Source: a virus. Taken from it: a stretch of 60,162 nt of DNA. Each line of letters begins with the position of its first letter. Position 1 is the stretch's first letter. The position numbers were made by a program, and so were the translations under genes. The notes beneath the pieces were generated by a model. It ran no database searches. It saw only the letters and a list, made by a program, of their open reading frames with translations, and had not been told where the DNA came from. Positions 8,182 to 15,422 of the stretch are shown here, in pieces. The DNA is taken from positions 1 through 60,162 of IMG/VR virus record IMGVR_UViG_3300042197_004886. The stretch is one strand, 5' to 3'.

Positions 8182-9026
8182 TCTTCGTCTTCGAATTCAT
8201 ATTCGTCTCCGACTTCGAAGCTCTTTAGGAAAGTTTCAGTGTCGCCGGCAAGTCTTCTTCCAGAAGATTTAGGCATCTCTAATGCAGAGGGTACCTCTTC
8301 TTCATAGCTTTCTTCTCTAGCAGTTTCATAAGAATCTTCGAAATCTTCCTCTTCTCTGCTGGTTTCTCCAGAACCATACATTCTTTCGTAATCTTCGTCT
8401 GACATGGTGGCTGCGTCGGGCATTACATATAGCTTTCTAGCCGTTATGTCTGCATAAGCAATAAGGTCTCCGTCACGGTCTATATAATCTATGCGTCGGC
8501 CGTCGTTACTCTTGAAAAAGTCGGCCCAGTCTAGGCGCATCTCTCCCATTTTATCCTCAGCGTCTCCTATTGCTTCTAGGTCAGATTTACCTCGCAACGA
8601 CACAACTTTTTCTTCTGCGCCTGGGTTCATTCCATACCATTCTGATTCTATTTGTTCCTGTTCGTTAACAAATTTTTGAAAAGAAGTATAGGAAAATCCC
8701 TCGTTTGCAGCTTTACCAACATTTACTACCGGCAGACCCATATTCAGGTATGGATCCGGATAGTTGTAGGGCTTTTTGCGCTCTTGCTTGTAGACAAGGT
8801 CATTGCTCATTGCTTTGTAAGTCGGATTGTATACTGGGTGACCAAAGGCTGGGTGACGATCTACCACTCTTTGATAACCGTCTAACTTTGGATTAGTATT
8901 TACTTTTTTACCGCTGCTGTCACGATACATTTTAGCAGACTTGGGTCCACCGAAGCCAGGCTTCTTTAGGTCCATATAGTCGTCCATTTTCATCATGTCG
9001 CGACGGTGTACGTTAAACATTTCCAT
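8178..9026 (-). CDS. Acidic-tailed protein near the tail tube gene, function unknown
   Basis: 282 residues from ATG 9026, chosen because it follows an A-rich leader and clears the upstream tail-tube stop; an ATG at 9086 would overlap that gene by 41 bases. The N-terminal third is basic and rich in Met, Tyr and Pro (MKMDDYMDLKKPGFGG). The C-terminal 70 residues are strongly acidic (REEEDFEDSYETAREES). A middle segment (DYIDRDGDLIAYADITARKLYVM) looks like a small beta domain. No family recognised. A virion or assembly protein is plausible from context. Confidence 0.6.
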   Translation of the reverse strand: MEMFNVHRRDMMKMDDYMDLKKPGFGGPKSAKMYRDSSGKKVNTNPKLDGYQRVVDRHPAFGHPVYNPTYKAMSNDLVYKQERKKPYNYPDPYLNMGLPVVNVGKAANEGFSYTSFQKFVNEQEQIESEWYGMNPGAEEKVVSLRGKSDLEAIGDAEDKMGEMRLDWADFFKSNDGRRIDYIDRDGDLIAYADITARKLYVMPDAATMSDEDYERMYGSGETSREEEDFEDSYETAREESYEEEVPSALEMPKSSGRRLAGDTETFLKSFEVGDEYEFEDED

Positions 9027-9045
9027 TTTGTAAAGATTCTTTTTA

Positions 9046-9615
9046 TTATACGCGGATTTCTCCGATTCGGGTTTCTTTGTAGGCATCTGCTCTAAATTTA
9101 GCAGTTATCTCATAAAGAGTTGCACTAGTATAATTTAATTCCATTGCACTGAGCGCACCATTTGGAATTACTGGCGTAAACCTAAACTCCCTAAAAATGT
9201 CTCCAGCCTTGTTAAAAATAGCTAAATACATTTGTCCGTAATAGTCCCGCTTCAGACCCTGACGTCCGTTTAATGGATCGTAGGTTAGGTCTCCCCAAGC
9301 CCTTAAGATATTATAGATATACATGTTATTTTCCTCATTCAAGTTGACTGTGAACTTGATCGTAAGATCGGCAACTGTCGTTGTCGGTACTGCAGCCGCA
9401 TATGAACGTCTTGCAAATTTATAGTTTTGCTCGACTACTGCAACTGGAGTCAATTCAGGTATTCCAGATACGCTTATTACGTGCTCAACTAAGAGATCAA
9501 CGTTGTCTGTGATTACAGCAGGTGGTGTAATGATTAATTCGAACTGATTTTGAAAAATCGGTTCGTAATAGTTGGTTGCTGCTACAGAATTATCCCAATG
9601 TGGTAAACCGGCCAT
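9046..9615 (-). CDS. 19: T4 gp19-type tail tube protein
   Basis: 189 residues, close to the usual gp19 length of about 160-200. Typical features are an N-terminus carrying the FELIITPP strand, the middle GDLTYDPLNGRQGLKRDYYG, and a C-terminal block (PNGALSAMELNYTSATLYEI, then FRADAYKE) matching the conserved end of the phage_T4_gp19 family. It polymerises as stacked hexamers to form the inner tube of the contractile tail. ATAAATAA words 21-32 bases upstream suggest late expression. The tail sheath gene is not in this window. Confidence 0.8.
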   Translation of the reverse strand: MAGLPHWDNSVAATNYYEPIFQNQFELIITPPAVITDNVDLLVEHVISVSGIPELTPVAVVEQNYKFARRSYAAAVPTTTVADLTIKFTVNLNEENNMYIYNILRAWGDLTYDPLNGRQGLKRDYYGQMYLAIFNKAGDIFREFRFTPVIPNGALSAMELNYTSATLYEITAKFRADAYKETRIGEIRV

Positions 9616-9635
9616 TTTATCGTGATTATTTTATT

Positions 9636-9647
9636 TTATTTATTTAT
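9636..9647 (-). promoter_or_regulatory. Late-promoter-like words before the tail tube gene
   Basis: ATAAATAAATAA on the minus strand, 21-32 bases before ATG 9615; it also contains the stop codon of the upstream gene. Confidence 0.5.
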
Positions 9648-10456
9648 TCAGCGCTAGTCTCGTCCTTAGGAGGAGTAAACGATACTTTGTCTTCGACGTT
9701 GAATAGGTTTTTGTAATCTATTTTTGCTCCAAATGCGGCTTGCGCAGACCTATGTGAATAAGTATCAATTGATGTGGCGTCTCCCTTGAAATCAAGGAGT
9801 AATGAAGGCACAATCGTCCTAAATATCGCATCATCGATATTTTCAACATTGTCCCTTTCTCGAATTGTGGATAACGAGTCTTCTCCGCTACCTGCAATCT
9901 CAAGACGACCCGTCCCATCGACCTTTACCTTAAATTTTTCCCAAGTACCAGTCGGCTGACCATCTAGCGTGTCGACCATACCGGTCGAAAGTTTTAGTGT
10001 GATCTTTGGTGCCCCGCTGTCCAGCCCACTGGTTGAAACCTCCCTTAATACAATATGATCGGTAGTAAGAGAAACTTCATAGTAGGTATTTTTAAAATAC
10101 TTTTCGTTTAGGGCTTTCCTGTTTTGAGCCGAAATTTGCGCCTCTGCTGAGGACTCTGCCGCATAATCAGGGTTAATCTTCTTTTTGATCGCTTCACTGG
10201 CCAGCTCAAACTTGCGTTTAAGTATGTTTACTTCGCTTAGTGTGACATAGGTCAATAGCGCATTGCCTCCGGTAAACTTCATATCGGGAAAAACGTCGAC
10301 TTGGTGCAGCATTGCACTAATTTTCTTGGGGTCGATTAGCGTTTCCCCGTTTTGAATTTCCCAGTTTACAGTATGACTAATTATTGCCTGAAAAACGAAA
10401 CCTCCGTCTTTTGCACTAACGTCATCACGGTATCTGCTTTCTAAGAGGTTGACCAT
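9644..10456 (-). CDS. Hypothetical protein upstream of the tail tube
   Basis: 270 residues, soluble, mixed alpha/beta. A helical segment lies in the middle (VNILKRKFELASEAIKKKI) and is followed by beta-rich stretches (HIVLREVSTSGLDSG, then KITLKLSTGMVDTL). I do not recognise it. It starts one base after the previous gene ends (TAATG overlap) and runs into the promoter of the tail tube gene, so it belongs to a minus-strand morphogenesis block. Confidence 0.6.
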   Translation of the reverse strand: MVNLLESRYRDDVSAKDGGFVFQAIISHTVNWEIQNGETLIDPKKISAMLHQVDVFPDMKFTGGNALLTYVTLSEVNILKRKFELASEAIKKKINPDYAAESSAEAQISAQNRKALNEKYFKNTYYEVSLTTDHIVLREVSTSGLDSGAPKITLKLSTGMVDTLDGQPTGTWEKFKVKVDGTGRLEIAGSGEDSLSTIRERDNVENIDDAIFRTIVPSLLLDFKGDATSIDTYSHRSAQAAFGAKIDYKNLFNVEDKVSFTPPKDETSAE

Positions 10457-10713
10457 TAATCTTTCTTACGATCTCTCGTTCTTTTGTAGTTTTTCCAGAT
10501 CTCGTTATAGATGTTGCATGATGCCCCCAAGAAATTGGTGATTCCAACAAATTTCTTCTTGTCTTCGCCTTCCATGTTGGCAATCTTTACCCCGATCTTC
10601 TTTGCGTCATTGACCGTAAGCTCCTCATCGTCGTCTTTACCGACTAGCTTCTTTAACTCGCCCTTCTTCTCGAGTAGGGCAAACCTATGAAAGCTTGCTA
10701 TAGCTTTTTCCAT
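10456..10713 (-). CDS. Small hypothetical protein
   Basis: 85 residues, Lys-rich and helical (FHRFALLEKKGELKKLVGKDDDE), ending in KNYKRTRDRKKD. No family recognised. It sits between two unknown genes in a tight minus-strand series; its stop overlaps the next start by one base. Confidence 0.55.
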   Translation of the reverse strand: MEKAIASFHRFALLEKKGELKKLVGKDDDEELTVNDAKKIGVKIANMEGEDKKKFVGITNFLGASCNIYNEIWKNYKRTRDRKKD

Positions 10714-10724
10714 TCGCCTTAAAA

Positions 10725-10955
10725 TTATTTAGTGCTAACTACGTTCTTCTTCTTCACTGTGCTCATGTACTGCTTAGTGTACTTGTCAATGTGAGGAGTA
10801 CCTTTACCTTTTACAGGTCCTTGTGCCAACTCTTGTTTTACTTTTGCAGTTCCGGCAGCGTCATTGTTCTTAACATTAGCTTTTCCGCTGTAACCAGAGG
10901 CAGCTTTTTTGAACGCTGACATGAATTGGTTGTAGTTCATTACAGGATTACTCAT
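10725..10955 (-). CDS. Small basic hypothetical protein
   Basis: 76 residues, Lys/Ala/Gly-rich and probably disordered (NYNQFMSAFKKAASGYSGKA). An ATAAATAAT word and A-rich leader precede it, so it is first in the minus-strand transcript that ends with the tail tube and the acidic-tailed gene. No function visible; an abundant late internal protein is one possibility. Confidence 0.55.
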   Translation of the reverse strand: MSNPVMNYNQFMSAFKKAASGYSGKANVKNNDAAGTAKVKQELAQGPVKGKGTPHIDKYTKQYMSTVKKKNVVSTK

Positions 10956-10975
10956 TTTATCCAGATTTTTTTTTA

Positions 10976-10983
10976 TTATTTAT
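10976..10983 (-). promoter_or_regulatory. Late-promoter-like word
   Basis: Minus strand GATAAATAAT, 20 bases before ATG 10955. It is the only such word in the 87-base divergent gap before the glycosylase gene. Confidence 0.5.
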
Positions 10984-11042
10984 CTTTAACTGGGTAGGAT
11001 TTTTTAGTATTATTTGTTAGAGACCCGTTAATTTTACTAAAA

Positions 11043-11837
11043 ATGCCAGAACTAGCCGAGATCAAGATCATGTCAGAGTACATCAACTCTGTCTCTCAAG
11101 ACAGGGACTTTACGAGCATCATCGTCTCTCCTGAAGTGGAGAAGCGCCTGGGTCTTGTACAGCCCAGCGAGCTGCAGATGTTTAGTATCTCTGCCCAGTC
11201 TAGAGGCAAAGAACTGCTCCTTACTCTGACTTCAGGCCAGGACCAATACTTTCTTCGGGTTTCGATGGGCATGTCTGGTTATTGGACGATGAGCGATCGT
11301 GCTACTCCGCCTAAACACACTCATCTTAAATTTAATACGGTCTGCGGGCTCTCGCTATGTCTAGTCGACACTCGTCGCTTTGCAAAATGGCGCTGGTGCG
11401 ATGGCTGGTCCACTAATCGTGGTCCTTGCCCAGTCGACGAGCACGCTGCCTTCGTCGAAAATATCGCACAAAATATCAAAAAGGCAGCGTTCAATCAGCC
11501 GATTCATCTCGTGCTCATGGATCAACGCTACTTTAATGGTATTGGCAACTATTTGCGTGCCGAGATACTGCACCGGGCAGAGCAGGATCCTTTTCAAGAG
11601 GCCAGAGAGGCAATACTCTCTAACCTAAAGATCCTTGAACTCTGCCGTGCCCTACCCATCGAAGCTTACTATATCGGCGGCGGTCAGTTAAAGGACTGGC
11701 ACAACCCGTTTGAGGTACCAGCAGACGGCTTCTCCAGCTGGATCCAGTGCTATGGCAAGTCCGACACTGCCACTGTTGACAAAAACGGCCGTACTCTTTG
11801 GTACTGGCAATCACAAATCAAAACCCTAATCGCATGA
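11043..11837 (+). CDS. Fpg/Nei-family DNA glycosylase with a zincless finger
   Basis: 264 residues. MPELAE supplies the catalytic Pro2 and Glu3 after Met removal. DTRRFAKW and the helix-two-turn-helix (LMDQRYFNGIGNYLRAEIL) are the Fpg/Nei DNA-binding core. The C-terminal finger lacks the four zinc cysteines of bacterial Fpg. Instead CYGKSDTATVDKNGRTLWYW resembles the zincless beta-hairpin of NEIL1-like enzymes, keeping the DNA-contacting Arg in GRT. It excises oxidised bases and cleaves the strand by beta/delta elimination. Specificity is not visible. The stop overlaps the next start (ATGA). Confidence 0.85.
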   Translation: MPELAEIKIMSEYINSVSQDRDFTSIIVSPEVEKRLGLVQPSELQMFSISAQSRGKELLLTLTSGQDQYFLRVSMGMSGYWTMSDRATPPKHTHLKFNTVCGLSLCLVDTRRFAKWRWCDGWSTNRGPCPVDEHAAFVENIAQNIKKAAFNQPIHLVLMDQRYFNGIGNYLRAEILHRAEQDPFQEAREAILSNLKILELCRALPIEAYYIGGGQLKDWHNPFEVPADGFSSWIQCYGKSDTATVDKNGRTLWYWQSQIKTLIA

Positions 11838-12094
11838 AGATCACAAGCAGAACCGATCGCGAAAACTTTACAATGTTCGCCATCTTAAAGCAGCTAGAAA
11901 TGGCTGGCGTAGACCCAAAGGTGCTTACTGAAGACAAATTCTGGTTTAGCAACAATACCATTAGCCCAGAAAAAGCAGAAGAGTGGAAACAGTGGTTTCT
12001 TACCGAGGCTCGCAAGAACTTTAAGCTCACTAAGAAAAAGGCGGAGCGCGAGTTTATTTGGTTCAACCTTACCTACGGTCTTCGTGAAATATAA
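11834..12094 (+). CDS. Small hypothetical protein downstream of the glycosylase
   Basis: 86 residues from ATG 11834, which overlaps the glycosylase stop. Predicted helical with many aromatic residues (KAEEWKQWFLTEARKNF, then REFIWFNLTYGL). No recognised family. It is followed after 31 bases by the helicase N-fragment. Confidence 0.6.
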   Translation: MKITSRTDRENFTMFAILKQLEMAGVDPKVLTEDKFWFSNNTISPEKAEEWKQWFLTEARKNFKLTKKKAEREFIWFNLTYGLREI

Positions 12095-12125
12095 AACCTA
12101 AAACATCAGTATTAGTAAAGATTAC

Positions 12126-12290
12126 ATGGCAGAAATCCAATTGGAGTTTACTCCTCGACCACAACAAGAAGAAATACTCCAGTTCACTAAAGACTCGATC
12201 GCTGCTGGGAAAAAATTTGTCATGATTGACGCTCCGACTGGCTGCTTAACAAAAAATCAAAAAATACGAATATATAAATTAAAAAAGTAA
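12126..12290 (+). CDS. Fe-S (DinG/XPD-like) helicase, N-terminal extein with 15-residue IntN
   Basis: 54 residues. Residues 1-39 are the helicase N-terminus, ending FVMIDAPTG, which is the first half of a Walker A motif. Residues 40-54 (CLTKNQKIRIYKLKK) are an intein N-terminal block A starting with the nucleophile Cys40. The frame then stops, followed by a homing-endonuclease ORF. The C-fragment of the same helicase begins at 13596 and resumes exactly with TGKS after an intein C-terminus. Trans-splicing would rebuild APTG-TGKS, a perfect P-loop. This two-gene layout matches the atypical split inteins with very short N-parts known from T4-like phage metagenomes. Confidence 0.85.
   Translation: MAEIQLEFTPRPQQEEILQFTKDSIAAGKKFVMIDAPTGCLTKNQKIRIYKLKK
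12243..12287 (+). other. Split intein, N-terminal fragment (IntN, 15 aa)
   Basis: Cys-Leu-Thr start and hydrophobic beta strand (KIRIYKL) typical of intein block A. It begins directly after the Gly of the P-loop half. It is unusually short for a natural split intein, most of which have 90-120-residue N-parts. Confidence 0.85.
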
Positions 12291-12295
12291 TTTAT

Positions 12296-13492
12296 ATGAA
12301 GCGTAGTAAATATAATGAAATTGTTAAGGCCGCTCGTAAATTAAAAAATAATATTTCATTTGAAACGCTGAATGATTTTTTACAAAAATATAAAATTGAT
12401 TTAGATATAAATCCATCAGCTATTCAATCTTTAATTAATGAGATATTAATTGAAATCAAACAAACTGATTCAATAACGCTATCTAAATTAAAATTGAAGT
12501 ACAAAAAAACATCAAAGGAGTATTGGATTATCCGAGGTTGGGATCTTGAATATTCAATTAGAAAAGCAAAAGAAGCAAATCAAATATATTCTCATCCAGG
12601 TCGATTGAAGAAAAAAGGATATTCTCATGATGAAATTAAAAAAATTGTTAGTGATTCATGTAAAAAAGGTCATGTAACTTTAAAAAATAGACCTAATTAC
12701 GATGAAATACTCAACCGTAGAAATCGAGGATTTTCTAAATATCGATATACTAAAATCATAAATCCATTAACTGGAGTATTTTACACTAAAGATGAATCTG
12801 AACAAAAATATAAAGAGGACCAACGTCGAGCAAGTATCTCTGCAAATAAAAATAGAAAGCCTGAGTCAATTAACACTAAAATTGAATATTATTTAGCTAA
12901 AGGTCTTTCTTTAGATGATACAAAAGCAGCCTTATTTGAACGCCAAATACGAAATGGACTAACTTATTATATAAATCAATATGGATTAGCTCAAGGAACC
13001 AATAAATATTTTTCTCGCATAGAAAAATATGGAAATAAAATTAAAAAGTTAAGAGAAGACTTTCCACAAAAATGGAAGACTTCTGGTAAAAAGTATAGTA
13101 ATATATCCAAAAAATTTTTTGATAGTTTAATTAATGAAATTGACAATTTAAAAAATTTAACTATTTTTTATGCTGAAAATGAGTATTTTATATATGACTC
13201 AACCAACAAAAAAATATATTTCTATGATTTTTATGTTAAAGAAATTAATTTAATTATTGAATATCATGGAGTCGTATGGCACCCAAGAAAAAGAGTTCAA
13301 GAAGGATGGATTCATCCATATACTAAAGAAACGTCTGAGAAATATTATGACTTAGATAAACATAAAGAAAAACTAGCAAACGATAAAGGAATTGATGTCA
13401 TAACTATATTTGAAACTGACATAACCGTTAATAAAACACATATACTTGATGAATTACATAGAAGAATTAGGTCGTACTATAATATTAAATGA
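12296..13492 (+). CDS. EDxHD (Vsr-like) homing endonuclease inserted between split-intein halves
   Basis: 398 residues, strongly AT-rich, in a different frame from both helicase fragments and starting five bases after the IntN stop. The N-terminal 270 residues are Lys-rich with helical DNA-binding character. The C-terminal nuclease domain reads IYFYDFYVKEINLIIEYHG, then WHP, then YYDLDKHKEKLANDKGIDV and IFETDI. This is the Vsr-like / PD-(D/E)xK-related EDxHD arrangement described for I-Bth0305I and for endonucleases in fractured phage genes. It presumably cuts intein-less helicase alleles so the whole split-intein cassette is copied. Target specificity cannot be read from sequence. Confidence 0.85.
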   Translation: MKRSKYNEIVKAARKLKNNISFETLNDFLQKYKIDLDINPSAIQSLINEILIEIKQTDSITLSKLKLKYKKTSKEYWIIRGWDLEYSIRKAKEANQIYSHPGRLKKKGYSHDEIKKIVSDSCKKGHVTLKNRPNYDEILNRRNRGFSKYRYTKIINPLTGVFYTKDESEQKYKEDQRRASISANKNRKPESINTKIEYYLAKGLSLDDTKAALFERQIRNGLTYYINQYGLAQGTNKYFSRIEKYGNKIKKLREDFPQKWKTSGKKYSNISKKFFDSLINEIDNLKNLTIFYAENEYFIYDSTNKKIYFYDFYVKEINLIIEYHGVVWHPRKRVQEGWIHPYTKETSEKYYDLDKHKEKLANDKGIDVITIFETDITVNKTHILDELHRRIRSYYNIK

Positions 13493-13595
13493 TCTAAAGC
13501 ATCATTATAATATTGAAAAATTAAGTCAATTATCTGATTTTAAATTAAATGATTTTTTCAATAACCATGTTATCTCCAATAGTGAAGAAATAACA

Positions 13596-13928
13596 ATGAA
13601 AGATTTTTATGAGTTGGATGAAGAGCTATTAATTGAATCGTTGGATGGATACGTTAGAGTTGGAGAAAAAATAAAAAAGACCAATTTAGAATGTTATACA
13701 TTGACCTTAGTTGACAGTCGAAAATTGTCTGGAGCATTTAATCACCTGGTTGAAACGAGTAGAGGTTGGGTAAAATTAAAAGAATTAACAAATAATGATT
13801 ATGTATTAACGATTGATGGTCATATCAAAGTAAAAAACATCAGGCAAATTAAAACACAGGACGTATATGATTTAGAATGTTTGCATCCAAATCATAGATA
13901 TCTATCAAATGGCATATCTAATCATAAT
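13596..13928 (+). other. Split intein, C-terminal fragment (IntC, about 111 aa)
   Basis: Ends with penultimate His110 and terminal Asn111, followed by Thr as the +1 nucleophile. It contains the block B His (NHLVE) and block F (VYDLECLHPNHRYLSNGI). It is AT-rich compared with the downstream extein. The IntC start is uncertain between 13446 and 13596. Confidence 0.8.
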
Positions 13929-15404
13929 ACTGGAAAATCTTACGCCGCAATCATGATTGCCGATTGGTATCGTAAAGAGATCAACAAAAAGGCCAGGGTC
14001 GACGTTATCACCAATACCAAGCTCTTGCAGGACCAGTACATCAGAGACTTTAGTTTTGCAGCAAATCTTAAGGGTAAAAATAACTACTGGTGCAAGCGCC
14101 AGAACATGGGCTGTGGAGATGCTCAAATCTTAAACAAGGCCACCGAAAAAAAGTGTGAAGCCTGCGCTCACAAGATAGCTCAATCTCATTTTATCCGCAG
14201 CCCACTGAGCCTGACCAACTTTCACCTCATCACCTCCTACTCGATGTACTCTCCCGACCTTATGGCCGAGCGCAATTCTAAACTGCTAATCGTCGATGAA
14301 GCTCACGCTTTTGAGGAGGCATTTTGCGATTTTATTACCTCTGCATTTTCAGAACGCAGCCTAAAGCTGCTCGATATCTGGCAGCCCTGGATGGAGCGCG
14401 ACCTCGACAATATTAGTTCAGTTTACGAGCTTTCTGACTGGGTAAATGACGTTATTGTGCCGATCCTGGCCACCCGAGCTGAGGACTTACTCAGTGAGGC
14501 CAAGGAGATGCGTAATCGCGCAAAAAAGCTCGACCTCATCAAAAAAGCGGATCACGTCGACAAATCGATGTGCAAGTATAACCGTTTTGTGAAGGACCGT
14601 AAAAACTATGACTCTAATTGGACCTTTGAAAAGGATTTGGATCAGCACGGCAAAACGCGTATCCTAGTGGAGCCGATTTGGGGTAATCTCTACCTGCCTG
14701 AAATGTTTTGGGACAAGTACGACCACGTGATCTTTATGTCGGGTACGCTCCTAGATCGTGAGCTCTTCTCCTTTATCATGGGAGTAGAGGAGGAAGAGTC
14801 CACCTACTTGGCCATGCCCTGTCCTTTTCTTGCAGGAAAGCGACCTGTTATCTACCTAAAGTTCGGTAAAATGTCCTACTACAACAAGAAGGAAACTTTC
14901 AGCCGTGCAGTTCCAATTATTGAGCGTATTCTTGAAAAAAATAACAAGCATAAGGGTATCATCCACACAGCTAATTACGAATTTAGTAATTGGATAAAGA
15001 GCTCGATAAAAGATTCACGACTTATTTTCCACGATTCAGCAACTCGAGAAAAAAGTTTGACCGATCACCTAACTTCCACCCTAGAAACTGTCTTAGTATC
15101 TCCATCAATGATCAATGGAGTCGACTTAAAGGACGATTTTTCCCGCTTTCAGGTGATCTTAAAGGTACCCTTTCCTAATTTGGTGAGTACAAAGATCAAG
15201 AAGAGGTTGGAATCTAGGCCAGACTGGTATAATTGGAAGACACTAGTCGACCTATTACAATCGTACGGTCGCTCTATCAGAAATGACGAAGACTGGGCCG
15301 AGACCTATATCCTCGATGAGTGCTTCGACCAGATATTAAATAACAAAGGAGTGCCTCAATATTTTTTAGAGGCTCTTAAAATAAAAAAACTTTCTAAAAA
15401 ATGA
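13596..15404 (+). CDS. Fe-S (DinG/XPD-like) helicase, C-terminal extein preceded by IntC
   Basis: The frame is open from 13446 but overlaps the endonuclease there; ATG 13596 is the first start clear of it. Residues 1-111 are the intein C-part: block B-like GAFNHLVETSRGW, then VYDLECLHPNH and the terminal SNHN. The helicase resumes at Thr112 with TGKSYAA. Further motifs are an Fe-S cysteine set (WCKRQNMGC, then KKCEACAH), a DEAH Walker B (LLIVDEAHAFEE), FMSGTLLD, and a motif VI region SYGRSIRNDEDWAE. It resembles the XPD/DinG 5'-3' helicases. With the 39-residue N-extein the mature enzyme would have about 530 residues. The helicase DNA is GC-richer than the intein DNA. Confidence 0.85.
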   Translation: MKDFYELDEELLIESLDGYVRVGEKIKKTNLECYTLTLVDSRKLSGAFNHLVETSRGWVKLKELTNNDYVLTIDGHIKVKNIRQIKTQDVYDLECLHPNHRYLSNGISNHNTGKSYAAIMIADWYRKEINKKARVDVITNTKLLQDQYIRDFSFAANLKGKNNYWCKRQNMGCGDAQILNKATEKKCEACAHKIAQSHFIRSPLSLTNFHLITSYSMYSPDLMAERNSKLLIVDEAHAFEEAFCDFITSAFSERSLKLLDIWQPWMERDLDNISSVYELSDWVNDVIVPILATRAEDLLSEAKEMRNRAKKLDLIKKADHVDKSMCKYNRFVKDRKNYDSNWTFEKDLDQHGKTRILVEPIWGNLYLPEMFWDKYDHVIFMSGTLLDRELFSFIMGVEEEESTYLAMPCPFLAGKRPVIYLKFGKMSYYNKKETFSRAVPIIERILEKNNKHKGIIHTANYEFSNWIKSSIKDSRLIFHDSATREKSLTDHLTSTLETVLVSPSMINGVDLKDDFSRFQVILKVPFPNLVSTKIKKRLESRPDWYNWKTLVDLLQSYGRSIRNDEDWAETYILDECFDQILNNKGVPQYFLEALKIKKLSKK

Positions 15405-15422
15405 AAAAAAGAATAAAAAATC

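Noticed and set aside
13446-13595. Start of the helicase C-fragment at ATG 13446
   Set aside because: This would overlap the endonuclease by 47 bases and add residues unlike an intein. ATG 13596 begins close to intein-like sequence. It stays a possibility if IntC is longer than usual.
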